Assembly (NCBI RefSeq): GCF_023703415.1
Contig: NZ_JAGMTU010000003.1
Location: 1-64,000, forward strand
Direction: 5' to 3'
DNA: 64,000 bases
DNA from: Microbacterium sp. USTB-Y
GTDB taxonomy: Bacteria > Actinomycetota > Actinomycetes > Actinomycetales > Microbacteriaceae
Part shown: in pieces, positions 16,993 to 25,683 of the stretch
Numbering within the stretch: position 1 is the stretch's first letter
Layout: each line of letters starts with the position of its first letter
The notes under the pieces: generated by a model
The model's input: only the letters and a program-made list of their open reading frames with translations
The model's database searches: none
What the model was told of the DNA's origin: nothing
Translations under genes and position numbers: made by a program

Positions 16993-17133
16993 GAGGCTCC
17001 TCAGAATCTCCGGTGGCGGACGCTGTCCTGAGGCCCGGCGGTCCTTCGATCCGTTGTGCGGAGAAGATGCGACACGGGCACGCCGCCGTCCATTCTCGCA
17101 CCCGACCCTGAACGTGGCCAGATCACCGGGCGT

Positions 17134-20100
17134 TCAGATGACCTCGGCGCTCCAGTCGTCCGGGTTGCCGTAGCGGTGCGCGGTGATCGCGATCGCCTGC
17201 TCGTGCAGGAAGGGCAGGAGCTCGATACGGCCCGCGGTGGTCACCTCTCCGGCGAGGATCGCGAGATCCGGATCCCCCTGCACGGCCTCGGCGAGCGTGG
17301 CGTGCAGGGAGGCGACGTCGTCGGCCGCGCCCACGATCCGCACGCGGTTCGGCCGCAGCGGCGCCAGGGCCTCGTCCAGGAGCCCGGCTCCGTTCCCGTC
17401 GCGATTCTTGCGGCTTTCCGCCCGGCTCTCCGACGATTTCTGCGACGGGAGCGGATCCGGCGACGGGCTCGACTCGGATCCGGCGGGACCCGTGAACCGC
17501 TCGATCCACTCCGCATCGCTCTCCACGAACACCGTGACACCGGCCTCGCCGAGCACGCGGCGCACCGCGGCGGGGAGGCCGATCGGCGAGGAGAGCGTGA
17601 AGGCGCCGCCGCCGCGGATCGCGGCGATCGCGACGCGCAGCAGCGCGCGCAGGGGCGCCTCCCCCGTGGCCCGCACCGCGACCGGCACGGCGCGATACCG
17701 GAACAGGTTGCGCTCCACGCCGAGGCGCGAGACGTCACGCACGCGTCCGAACTCGCGGTCCCATGCCAGGGCGTCCGACAGCGCCGCCCGGCGCAGCCAC
17801 TCGAACGCGGTGTAGTCCAGCGACGGCTGGGCCGCCTCGATGAGCGCGGTGATGCGCGAGTCCAGCCCGCGCAGGTGCAGGGTCGTGGATCCGCTGCCGC
17901 CCGTGTCGCGCCACGCGCCGAGGCCGATGAGGTGGTTCGGGCCGCCGGCCTTGGTACCACCGCCGACCGAGGAGCGCTTCCAGCCGCCGAACGGCTGGCG
18001 CTGCACGATGGCGCCCGTGATGCCGCGGTTCACGTACAGGTTCCCGGCCTGCACGCGGTCCAGCCAGAGCGCGAGATCCGCGGGATCCTGCGTGTGCAGG
18101 CCCGCGGTGAGGCCGTAGTCGACGCCGTTCTGCAGTTCGACCGCCCGCGCGAGCGTCGGGGCGTGCATGATGCCGAGCACCGGCCCGAAGAACTCCTCGC
18201 GGTGGAAGCGCGATCCCGGCTGCACGCCGAGACGGATGCCGGGGGTCCACAGCCGGCCTTCGGATCCGGGGATCTCGCGCGGCTTCAGCAGCCACTTCTC
18301 GTCGGGGCCGAGCTCGGTGAGGGCCCACTGCAGCTTGCCCTGCGGACGCTCGATCACGGGACCGACCTCGGCCCGCGGGTCGTCCGGCCACGCCACCCGC
18401 AGCGAGCGCGTGGCGTCGACGAGCTGCCGGGCGAACCGCTTCGAGCGCCCCACGGGCCCGACCAGGATCGCCAGCGAGGCGGCCGAGCACTTCTGCCCGG
18501 CGTGCGCGAAGGCGCTCTTCACGAGATCCGCGACGGCGAGGTCGAGGTCGGCGGAGGGGGCGATCACGAGGGCGTTCTTGCCGCTCGTCTCGGCGAGCAG
18601 GGGCAGGTCGTGCCGCCAGCTGCGGAACAGCGCCGCGGTCTCGAAGGATCCGGTGAGGATCACCCGGTCGACGTCGGGGTGCGCGATGAGGTCCCGGCCC
18701 AGCTCGCCCTCGGAGATGTCGACGAACGCGAGCAGATCGCGCGGGATCCCCGCGTCCCAAAGCGCGGCCGCGATCACGGCCGCCGAGCGCCGCGCCTGCG
18801 GGGCCGGCTTGAACACCACGCCGGATCCCGCGGCGAGCGCGGCGAGCACTCCCCCGGCGGGGATCGAGAGCGGGAAGTTCCACGGCGGCGCGACGACCGT
18901 GAGCCGCGACGGCACGAACGCGGCCCCCTGCACCGCGTCGAGCTCCCTGGCCCGCGCCGCGTAGTACTTCGCGAAGTCGACGGCCTCGCTCACCTCGACG
19001 TCGCCCTCGGCGAGCACCTTGCCGGTCTCCGCGGCGGCCACCTCGATGAGCTCCCCGCGACGGGACTCGAGCACCGCCGCGACGCGCAGCAGCACCTCCC
19101 CGCGTTCGGCGGCGGGGCGGGCGCCCCAGACGGCGGCCGCGCCGCGCACCCGGGCGAGGATGCGCTCGATCTCGGCGGGGTCGGTCACGAGCGCGCTGCG
19201 GACGAGCCCCTCGCCCGCGGTGCTCTCCGGGATGCGCTCCAGGATGCCGCGCGCCCACGCGCGGTTCGCCGGCAGCGCCGGGTCGCTGTCGGGGGTGTTG
19301 CGGAACCCGGGGGCGCCCGCGGCGACGGCGGTGTCGTCCTCGCGCGCGGCGAAGACCGCGGTCTCCACGAAGGTGTCGCCGGGGTCGACCGCCTGGGCGA
19401 TCCCCAGCACGGCCTGGGTGAGGGCGGCCGCCTCGGTGTCGGGGTCGGTGGTGAGCGCGGCGGACTCGTGCACGGGCGCGAGCCGATCCTGCCGGCGGCG
19501 GGGGCCGGACGGCAGACCGGGGTCGGCGGAGCGCTCCAGGGAGAGCGCGAACCGGTTGATCTCGCGGTCCAGCAGGTCGGGGTTCTCCTGCAGCCGGAAC
19601 GCGGCGGACAGGAAGTTGTCCTTCGACGCGTTCTCCTCGAGCCGGCGCACCAGGTAGCTGATCGCGACGTCGAACTCGCGCGGTCTCACCACGGGCACGT
19701 ACAGCAGCACGTGCCCCACCTCCCGGCCGACGGCCTCGACCTGGCCCTGCGCCATGCCGAGCAGCATCTCGAACTCGACGGGCGCGGATCCGGATGCCGC
19801 CTCCCCGGCTTCGGGGCGCACCCCTCGGTCGCCGGCGAGCAGCCAGGCGTAGGCGATGTCGAAGAGGTTGTGCCCGGCGACGCCGACGCGCACGGCGCGC
19901 ACGGACTCGGGGGTGAGCGCCGCGTCGAGGCAGCGCAGATAGTTCGCGTCGGTGTCGATCTTCGTGTCGTACGGGGCCGGGGTCCAGCCGTGCAGCGAGG
20001 CCTCCACCCGCTCCATGGCGAGGTTGGCGCCCTTCACGAGCCGCACCTTGATCGGCGCCCCGCCGTGGTCGACCCGGTCCTTCGCCCAGGCGGTCAGCTC

Positions 20101-20922
20101 GCGCAGCGCCGGCAGCGCATCGGGCAGGTAGGCCTGCAGCACGATGCCCGCCTCGAGACGGGCGAGACGCGGATCCTCCATGATCCTCGTGAACACCGCG
20201 ATCGTGAGGTCGAGGTCGCGGTACTCCTCCATGTCGAGGTTGATGAAGGTCGGGTGAGACCCGGCCGTCGAGTCCGCCGCGACGCCCGCGGCGGTGAGAT
20301 ACAGCGGCAGCAGCCGCTCGGCGACCTGCTCGACGACCTCGTCGAAGGCCCACATCGAGATGCGGCTCATGACGGCGGACACCTTGACCGAGACGTAGTC
20401 GACGTCGTCGCGGCGGATCAGCTCGTGGATCCCGTCGAGGCGGCGCTGCGCCTCGTCCTCGCCGAGCACGGCCTCGCCGAGCAGGTTGAGGTTCAGCCGG
20501 GCGCCCGTCGCGCGCAGCTTGGCGATCGCCGGACCCAGCCGGGCGGGCCGGGCGTCGACGATGAGGTGCCCGACCATCTCGCGCAGCACCGTGCGGGCGA
20601 TCGGCACGGTCGGCGCAGGAAGCCCCGGCGCCACCAGACCGCCGGCGCGCACCGCGGCACGCAGATACCAGGGCAGGAAGCCAGGAACGAGCGGGGCCAC
20701 ACGGTGCAGTCCCGAGGCGGCCGCGCCGAGGCTCTCCGGCCGCATCACGTCGTCGACGAAGCCGAGCGTGAACGGCAGCCCGTTCGGATCCCGCAGCACT
20801 CCGGCGAGCCGCTCGGCGGCGGGATCCGCATGGGAGGCGGCGGCCTCGTCGATCCAGCGCTGAGCGAGGGCGACGGCCCGGCGTGCGCGCTCGGTCTCCG
20901 AGGCGTTCAGCCACTGCGGCAT
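17134..20922 (-). CDS. putA: Bifunctional proline dehydrogenase / glutamate-semialdehyde dehydrogenase
   Basis: Oxidises proline to P5C with FAD and then glutamate semialdehyde to glutamate with NAD. The 1262-residue protein has the proline dehydrogenase barrel at about 60-480 and the aldehyde dehydrogenase at about 560-1060. The catalytic cysteine is in HAGQKCSAAS near residue 811, with the glutamate of LLAETSGKNA about 35 residues earlier. A C-terminal region of about 200 residues follows; there is no N-terminal DNA-binding domain. AAGGGAAGGA precedes the ATG. Residues about 1152-1177 (PSPDPLPSQKSSESRAE and onward) come from a dispersed repeat, family D. Confidence 0.93.
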   Translation of the reverse strand: MPQWLNASETERARRAVALAQRWIDEAAASHADPAAERLAGVLRDPNGLPFTLGFVDDVMRPESLGAAASGLHRVAPLVPGFLPWYLRAAVRAGGLVAPGLPAPTVPIARTVLREMVGHLIVDARPARLGPAIAKLRATGARLNLNLLGEAVLGEDEAQRRLDGIHELIRRDDVDYVSVKVSAVMSRISMWAFDEVVEQVAERLLPLYLTAAGVAADSTAGSHPTFINLDMEEYRDLDLTIAVFTRIMEDPRLARLEAGIVLQAYLPDALPALRELTAWAKDRVDHGGAPIKVRLVKGANLAMERVEASLHGWTPAPYDTKIDTDANYLRCLDAALTPESVRAVRVGVAGHNLFDIAYAWLLAGDRGVRPEAGEAASGSAPVEFEMLLGMAQGQVEAVGREVGHVLLYVPVVRPREFDVAISYLVRRLEENASKDNFLSAAFRLQENPDLLDREINRFALSLERSADPGLPSGPRRRQDRLAPVHESAALTTDPDTEAAALTQAVLGIAQAVDPGDTFVETAVFAAREDDTAVAAGAPGFRNTPDSDPALPANRAWARGILERIPESTAGEGLVRSALVTDPAEIERILARVRGAAAVWGARPAAERGEVLLRVAAVLESRRGELIEVAAAETGKVLAEGDVEVSEAVDFAKYYAARARELDAVQGAAFVPSRLTVVAPPWNFPLSIPAGGVLAALAAGSGVVFKPAPQARRSAAVIAAALWDAGIPRDLLAFVDISEGELGRDLIAHPDVDRVILTGSFETAALFRSWRHDLPLLAETSGKNALVIAPSADLDLAVADLVKSAFAHAGQKCSAASLAILVGPVGRSKRFARQLVDATRSLRVAWPDDPRAEVGPVIERPQGKLQWALTELGPDEKWLLKPREIPGSEGRLWTPGIRLGVQPGSRFHREEFFGPVLGIMHAPTLARAVELQNGVDYGLTAGLHTQDPADLALWLDRVQAGNLYVNRGITGAIVQRQPFGGWKRSSVGGGTKAGGPNHLIGLGAWRDTGGSGSTTLHLRGLDSRITALIEAAQPSLDYTAFEWLRRAALSDALAWDREFGRVRDVSRLGVERNLFRYRAVPVAVRATGEAPLRALLRVAIAAIRGGGAFTLSSPIGLPAAVRRVLGEAGVTVFVESDAEWIERFTGPAGSESSPSPDPLPSQKSSESRAESRKNRDGNGAGLLDEALAPLRPNRVRIVGAADDVASLHATLAEAVQGDPDLAILAGEVTTAGRIELLPFLHEQAIAITAHRYGNPDDWSAEVI
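17391..17467. repeat. Dispersed palindromic repeat, family D copy 1, inside putA
   Basis: GTTCCCGTCGC (17392-17402) and GCGACGGGAGC (17442-17452) are the arms, with CGATTCTTGCGGCTTTCC between them. The intergenic copy at 43122-43204 has the same arms and the same outer GGATCCGG/GGACCGGG flank. On the minus strand both copies read PLPSQK...NRDG or GRDRDG in the same phase. Confidence 0.8.
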
Positions 20923-21044
20923 CGGTGGTCCTTCCCTTCCCGCACCCTTCGGGTGGGCGCGCGCGTGCTCCCTCCCAGCATGGCGCTCCCCCGGCCGGGC
21001 GAAGAGGCGGCACGCCCGCCGGGGCGCCTGAATATGCTGTACCC

Positions 21045-21734
21045 GTGGGGGAAGAGGACGAAGCGGATGCCGCGGCGCGTGCGGCGTCGGAAGCCGACGT
21101 CTCTGCGTCTGCCGCAGCGAGCGCGACCGCGAAGAGGCGCGGACTCATCCGTCGCGGCTTCGACCTGATCCCCACATCCTGGTTCGCCGCCGGAGTTACC
21201 GCGATCTTCCTCGCCGTGACGGCCGCCTTCGGAGGGCTCGCCACCGTCGAGGATCCCGTTGCACATGTTCTGCCCGGCGAGGACTTCCACGGCGCCGGAT
21301 TCGACATGAGAGTCACCGGTGCAACGATCGTGGATGCGCGCAAGGTCACGAGCTTGCAGCCGGGCGCCGGCCAGCGCGTGCTACTCGTCGCCCTGGATGC
21401 GACGGTCACCGAGCCGAGCCCGCGCGTCACCGCGGACGACGGATCACTGCAGGGGATCCGCGTCGAGGGCGTCGAGGCCAAACCCGTGATCATCCGTCCG
21501 GACGACAACGCCCTCGCGACGATTCTGCAGCCGGGCGTGCGGACATCGCTGCTGCTCGCCTGGCTGGTGCCCTCCGATCTGCAGGGCGAACGGGTGACCG
21601 TCCGGCTCCCCCTGGCGGACGAGGCGAAGAACAACATCCGATCGGGCACGCGTTGGGACTTCATCCGGTTCGGGGCCGAGACCCAGGTCACCGTGGTCGA
21701 CGGCGGCCGCGGGGATCCGGAGCCGACCGCATGA
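21045..21734 (+). CDS. Conserved membrane-anchored protein of unknown function (first gene of a three-gene set)
   Basis: I do not recognise a family. The 229-residue protein begins with an acidic, Ala-rich segment, has one membrane segment at about residues 42-64 (SWFAAGVTAIFLAVTAAFGG) and a beta-rich outside domain with VTGATIVDARKV and FIRFGAETQVTVVDG. The GTG at 21045 lies six bases after TATGCT (21033-21038), so the message is probably leaderless. Its stop overlaps the next ATG by four bases. The beta-rich exposed domain resembles DUF4352-type immunoglobulin-like folds in pattern only. Confidence 0.7.
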   Translation: MGEEDEADAAARAASEADVSASAAASATAKRRGLIRRGFDLIPTSWFAAGVTAIFLAVTAAFGGLATVEDPVAHVLPGEDFHGAGFDMRVTGATIVDARKVTSLQPGAGQRVLLVALDATVTEPSPRVTADDGSLQGIRVEGVEAKPVIIRPDDNALATILQPGVRTSLLLAWLVPSDLQGERVTVRLPLADEAKNNIRSGTRWDFIRFGAETQVTVVDGGRGDPEPTA

Positions 21735-22306
21735 TCGGGCCGCGCAGACGCGCCCTGCTCGGCTGGACCGCCGGCGCCGCGATGATCGCGGCCTCCGCCG
21801 CACTCGTCGCGGTCACTCCCGGACCGAACGTCGACCCCGCCCCGTTCGTCGTCACCGTCGCACAGGGCGAGCGCGGGGTCGGGCGCAACATCGATGTCAC
21901 GGTCGGGGACGTGCGGCGGACGCAGGAGATCTCGGTCCCCTCGTACACGAAATGGAGCGCCACGGGCAACTGGCTCGTGGTCGACCTGAAGGCGGCCGCG
22001 GTCGTGACCCAGTCCGGCGCGAGCCTCTCCGGCGCCCAGTTCCTCATCGACGGCAAGACCTACACCGCGTCGAACCGCCCGGACACGCTCTTCACCCTTC
22101 TGCAGAATTCACTCGTACCCGGCGTTCCCAGGGCAGGAGCGATCGTCTTCGAGCTCCCGGGAAGCCTGACCTCGGGAACCGGCGAACTCGCCTTCTCGGT
22201 CAGCAGCGACGTGCGGGCGGACTCGCAGATCCGCGTCCCGATCGACCTCGCAGAGGTGCCGACCACGGATTCCGTCGAGCTCCCGCGCGTGGGGTGGTCC
22301 CGATGA
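21731..22306 (+). CDS. Exported or membrane-anchored protein of unknown function (second gene)
   Basis: 191 residues. RRRALLGWTAGAAMIAASAALVAV at the N-terminus is a Tat-like or uncleaved signal anchor; the remainder is a beta-rich domain with VTVGDVRRTQEISVPSY and WLVVDLKAAAVV, similar in pattern to the domains of both neighbours. The ATG overlaps the upstream stop (ATGA) and its own stop overlaps the next ATG in the same way, so the three proteins are made together and probably form one complex. Function unknown. Confidence 0.7.
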   Translation: MIGPRRRALLGWTAGAAMIAASAALVAVTPGPNVDPAPFVVTVAQGERGVGRNIDVTVGDVRRTQEISVPSYTKWSATGNWLVVDLKAAAVVTQSGASLSGAQFLIDGKTYTASNRPDTLFTLLQNSLVPGVPRAGAIVFELPGSLTSGTGELAFSVSSDVRADSQIRVPIDLAEVPTTDSVELPRVGWSR

Positions 22307-22887
22307 CAGCACCGGATGCGCCGTCGCCCGCCAGCACTGTGGAAGCGGGCAGGATCCGCGAACGTCCTTCTCGGGAGAGGCGAGCAGGCACGCTGCTCTC
22401 GCTCGGCGCCCTCGTGCTGCTCATCCCCGGTGTCCTCCTTGCGACGGGTCTCACCCCGTGGACCGAGGATCGTCCTGAACCCGTCGTGGCGGGAGCATCC
22501 GGCACGGCCGAGGTCGGCGACGCGACCTGGGGACCGGTGAAGGCCGTCATCCTCGAGGACACCACGGGCCTGGACGTGCCTTCCGGGTCGAAGCTCATCG
22601 CCGTGAAGGTGCCGGTGGCACCGCACGACCCGGCCGCTCATCCGGTGCACTGCCAGTCTCCTCGCCTCGTGGAGCAGCGCACCGGACGCACGTGGGAAGA
22701 GGCCACGCTCGACATCGGGGTGCCTTACAGCGCGACGGAGCCCGTGCGATGCAACCCGGACGAACCGAACGCGGCGCTCATCGTCGCCTTCGTCGTCCCC
22801 GCGGGTTCCACCGGGCCCTATTGGGTCGATGTGCCGTTGACGGTGGGCGACTCGACGCCGTTCCCGCGCTTCTCCGTCATGCCCTGA
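22303..22887 (+). CDS. Membrane-anchored protein of unknown function (third gene)
   Basis: 194 residues with a basic N-terminus, one membrane segment at about 30-50 (LLSLGALVLLIPGVLLATGL), and an exposed beta-rich domain. Two cysteines (HCQSPR and VRCNPD) could form a disulfide. The pattern GDATWGPVKAVILEDTTGLDVPSG parallels the start of the exposed domain in the two preceding proteins, which suggests that the trio arose by duplication. The 3' end overlaps the 3' end of the convergent membrane-protein gene by 70 bases. Confidence 0.7.
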   Translation: MTAPDAPSPASTVEAGRIRERPSRERRAGTLLSLGALVLLIPGVLLATGLTPWTEDRPEPVVAGASGTAEVGDATWGPVKAVILEDTTGLDVPSGSKLIAVKVPVAPHDPAAHPVHCQSPRLVEQRTGRTWEEATLDIGVPYSATEPVRCNPDEPNAALIVAFVVPAGSTGPYWVDVPLTVGDSTPFPRFSVMP

Positions 22888-24248
22888 GGCGCAACCGATG
22901 CGTCGGCCGCCAGTGCCGCGTCCACCGCATCGGGCACGACCTCGTCGACGACCTGCGCGGCTTGCAGCACCGCCGCCGCAGCTGCCTCCTGCGGCGTGGC
23001 GCCCCCGGCGACCGCGCTCTCCACGGCTTTCACGGCAGCTCCTCGGCGCAGCGCCCCGAGCGTCGCGTCGTAGCCGGCGGCGACCACCGCGATCCGCACC
23101 GGCTCCACGATCATGGGGACCAGCAGGAAGATCGGCGTCTGGTAGCGCATCCAGAAGGTCGCCATGTCCTGCGGACCGATGAGCGTGACGATCCAGCCCG
23201 GACCGAACCCCTGGATCGCGAGCACGACCGTGTACAGCAGGACATAGCTGCCGATCACCACGGGGCCGGCGCGCCACATGAGCAGCAGTGAGCGCCCGAT
23301 CGGACGAAAGCGATCGAGCAGATCCTCCCCGATGTCGCCGAGGCGTGTCCGCGCCCACTCGGGCAGCACCGTGTAGCGCCTCTGCACGGTGCGCACGTAG
23401 CGGTTCCCGGCGTACCGGGTGGAGACGGTGATCCGCTCCGCCGCGATCGCCTGTCCGTAGATGACTCCCGCCACGGCGAGCCAGGCGAGAGGCTGCAGCA
23501 GGACGCCGCCGAGCTGCCCGATCAGCCACAGCACGCCGTCCCAGACCCAGCCCAGGACCGCGATCCGCTCGGCCACCCAGGCGTGCACCTCGCCAATCCA
23601 CACCATGGCCGCACGGTGCGCGACCCAGTCCCCGACCGTGCGGGTGATGTCGCCGAGAGTCCACACGAAGAAGAAGAGCCACACGGCTTCGAGGTACACC
23701 GCGACCAGGGACAGCGACCGCGGCAGTTTCTCGTCCCAGCGCTTCCACGCCCAGCGGAGGCCGTACGCGACCACGATGATCACCCAGGTCCAGACCCCGA
23801 ACCCGGCGGAGCTCACGTCCTCGCCGGACACGTCCTCGCCCGCCCAGATCCTCCCCGTGTGGACTTGGAGGGCGAGCCGCACGTACTCGAAGAAGTCGTC
23901 GCGCAGGAATCCGTATGCGGCGTACACGGCGAAGAAGGGCAGGACTCCGGCGAGCAGAGAGTTTACGAACGTCGCCACGCGCTCCCGGGCGCTCTCCGGA
24001 ACCGAGGCGATGAACCCCAGTTCGCGCAGCGCACTGCGTGCGACGAGGAACATCGCCACGAAGCTGACGAGACGTGCCAGCACGGCCAGCGGCAGCAGGA
24101 GCAGACCGCCTGTGCTCCACCAGCCTCCGACGAACCCCGCCAGTTGCAGAGCGAAGTGATTGCCGAGCCAGCCGGCCAGGAACCACGCGAGCAGCTGAGG
24201 GGCGGAGCGCAACAGCACCCGACCGACCGTTCGAAGTATGTCCCCCAC
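22818..24248 (-). CDS. Polytopic membrane protein of unknown function
   Basis: About 476 residues with around ten hydrophobic segments, a central basic stretch (YAGNRYVRTVQRRYTVLPEWARTRLGD) and an Ala-rich cytosolic tail of about 60 residues. I do not recognise a family. The GTG at 24248 follows GATAAT (24258-24263) by nine bases, so I prefer it to the GTG at 24269, which lies upstream of that box. It converges with, and overlaps, the three-gene set of exported domains, and a functional link to them is a reasonable inference from the shared locus. Confidence 0.72.
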   Translation of the reverse strand: MGDILRTVGRVLLRSAPQLLAWFLAGWLGNHFALQLAGFVGGWWSTGGLLLLPLAVLARLVSFVAMFLVARSALRELGFIASVPESARERVATFVNSLLAGVLPFFAVYAAYGFLRDDFFEYVRLALQVHTGRIWAGEDVSGEDVSSAGFGVWTWVIIVVAYGLRWAWKRWDEKLPRSLSLVAVYLEAVWLFFFVWTLGDITRTVGDWVAHRAAMVWIGEVHAWVAERIAVLGWVWDGVLWLIGQLGGVLLQPLAWLAVAGVIYGQAIAAERITVSTRYAGNRYVRTVQRRYTVLPEWARTRLGDIGEDLLDRFRPIGRSLLLMWRAGPVVIGSYVLLYTVVLAIQGFGPGWIVTLIGPQDMATFWMRYQTPIFLLVPMIVEPVRIAVVAAGYDATLGALRRGAAVKAVESAVAGGATPQEAAAAAVLQAAQVVDEVVPDAVDAALAADASVAPQGMTEKRGNGVESPTVNGTSTQ

Positions 24249-24292
24249 TGGGCGCAGATTATCGTGCACGCGAGCTGAGCCTCCGATGCGAC

Positions 24293-24334
24293 AGCTGGGT
24301 GATCCTTCGGGCCGATCTGAAGGATCACCCAGCT
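24293..24334 (-). terminator. Perfect 16-bp hairpin
   Basis: AGCTGGGTGATCCTTC at 24293-24308 is fully complementary to 24319-24334, with a ten-base loop. It lies 33 bases after the stop of the small secreted protein gene on the minus strand and upstream of the next minus-strand gene, so it most likely ends the upstream transcript. No long U-run follows, as is common in high-GC actinobacteria. Confidence 0.75.
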
Positions 24335-24366
24335 CAGGTGCCGCCTATTCTGAACCAAACAGCAGG

Positions 24367-24810
24367 TTAGAAGCGTCCACGTGCGCCAGAGTCCCCATGT
24401 TGATACGCATACGCGGCGTTCTCAATTGCCTGCGCGATTCTGTTTGCAGTGCTGGCCGCCGAAGACCTGTTGCCCTGCCCAATGTAACCCTGAAGATTGC
24501 TCACCGTCTGAAGGAATGTCGAAGCTGCGGAACCCAGAAAGATGGGCCTACCGCACTCAGTTCCTGATTGGGCGTAGCTTCTCGCGCGTCCGAAGTCGCC
24601 TCCGCTTGCCGCCGAAGCTGCGCTTCGGAAGTTTTGCGCACACGCTATCCATGCGTTCACGTTGGGCACGTAACCTGCCTGGATTGTTCCGGCGCTGACG
24701 TGCACAGTAGCCGCTTCAGAAGCTATTGCCGGGGAACCTGTCATCATGACCGCAGCGAGAACCGGAGCAGCCAAAAGCGTGATTCTGTTGATGACCTTCT
24801 TTGTCTTCAT
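24367..24810 (-). CDS. Small secreted protein of unknown function
   Basis: 147 residues. A clear signal peptide (MKTKKVINRITLLAAPVLAAVMM, cleavage probably after AIASEA) is followed by an Ala/Ser-rich, mostly helical mature domain of about 110 residues with two cysteines (IACAQN and TECGRP) that may form a disulfide. AGGAGGG lies five bases before the ATG, an unusually strong ribosome-binding site here. The gene and its leader have lower GC (lines I counted range from 45 to 63%) and codon use unlike the neighbours, which suggests acquisition by transfer. Secreted effector, antimicrobial or surface protein are all open. Confidence 0.75.
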   Translation of the reverse strand: MKTKKVINRITLLAAPVLAAVMMTGSPAIASEAATVHVSAGTIQAGYVPNVNAWIACAQNFRSAASAASGGDFGRARSYAQSGTECGRPIFLGSAASTFLQTVSNLQGYIGQGNRSSAASTANRIAQAIENAAYAYQHGDSGARGRF

Positions 24811-24978
24811 ACGTACCCTCCTAGGTTTGCGTCCTTGTCTCAAGGATTGCTTCACCAACGTAACAGGGGGCCTCCGACACCAACGGCCCTCCAAATCGGG
24901 AGGGTCCGGTCTAGTCACATCAGCGGCATGCCGCTCAGACAAGGACGAGACTAAGCCCAGTCGAACAGACTGCAGCCC
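24811..24978. other. Leader region of the secreted-protein gene
   Basis: This stretch holds the Shine-Dalgarno sequence and a perfect 14-base palindrome, AGCGGCATGCCGCT (24922-24935), about 110 bases upstream of the start. The palindrome may be an operator or the terminator of the thioesterase gene on the same strand. No gene is seen. Confidence 0.5.
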
Positions 24979-25542
24979 TCAGTCCGCCCAGACGCTCGGC
25001 GCAGGTGCCTTGGTCGGGGGCAGGGCCGAGGCGGCGGCCCAGTCGTGGATCCAGTCCTCGACGTCCGGCACGTCCTCGGGGCGGCCGAGAGCCCCGAAGA
25101 ACTCCTCGTGCGAGACGGTCCCTCCCGTGCGTCGCAGCATACGCGCACGCACGATCACCCGGGCGTACACCTCGCCGTCCACGACGGCGCGATGCTCCAT
25201 GAACAGCGCCTTGTCGTCGTGCCCGATGAAGCGCGACTCGATGTCGAAGCGCTGCCACAGCTCGAGGGACTTGCGGAACGTGACGGTCTCGCTCGAGACC
25301 ACGGCGTACCAGCCGCGCTCCTTCATCGCGTCGAACAGCCCGGTGCGGATCAGGAGGTCCCACCGTCCGAGGTCGAACAGGGACAGATACCGACCGTTGT
25401 TCATGTGCCGCAGGATGTCGAGATCCGTCGGCAGCGTGGTCAGGCGGATCCGCCCGACGGCGGTCGGCGCGAGGGTCCGCCCCCGGCGGGCGCGCCGGCG
25501 AGCGGAGAGGACGACGAGCAGGGTGCGCCAGATCACGTTCAC
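24979..25542 (-). CDS. Thioesterase-family (hotdog fold) protein
   Basis: 187 residues. A basic N-terminal helix precedes the hotdog domain; DLDILRHMNNGRYLSLFDLGRWDLL is the acyl-CoA thioesterase signature, with the catalytic aspartate in TDLDILRHMNN. FIGHDDKALFMEHRAVVDGEVYA is the second conserved strand pair. It should hydrolyse an acyl-CoA. The GTG at 25542 lies six bases after TACGCT (25549-25554), which indicates a leaderless message. It is divergent from the acetyltransferase gene. Confidence 0.82.
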   Translation of the reverse strand: MNVIWRTLLVVLSARRRARRGRTLAPTAVGRIRLTTLPTDLDILRHMNNGRYLSLFDLGRWDLLIRTGLFDAMKERGWYAVVSSETVTFRKSLELWQRFDIESRFIGHDDKALFMEHRAVVDGEVYARVIVRARMLRRTGGTVSHEEFFGALGRPEDVPDVEDWIHDWAAASALPPTKAPAPSVWAD

Positions 25543-25683
25543 ACGAGGAGCGTAGTGAATCCGGCACGGATCCCCGTGATCGTTTGTCGGATCCTCACAG
25601 TCCCTCAGGAGTCGGAAACCGCGTCGAAACAGACCTCGGCCCTCGATTTCGCGTCGGCGCACGGCGCGCGTAGAGTCACGATC

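Noticed and set aside
17056-21168. A plus-strand open frame of 1370 codons antisense to putA
   Set aside because: It is the complementary-strand shadow of putA in high-GC codon usage; its translation is Arg/His/Gly-rich with no domain, whereas the minus strand encodes a complete PutA.
24293-24334. A riboswitch or small RNA upstream of the polytopic membrane gene
   Set aside because: The element is a plain perfect hairpin without conserved junctions and lies right after the stop of the secreted-protein gene, which fits a terminator.
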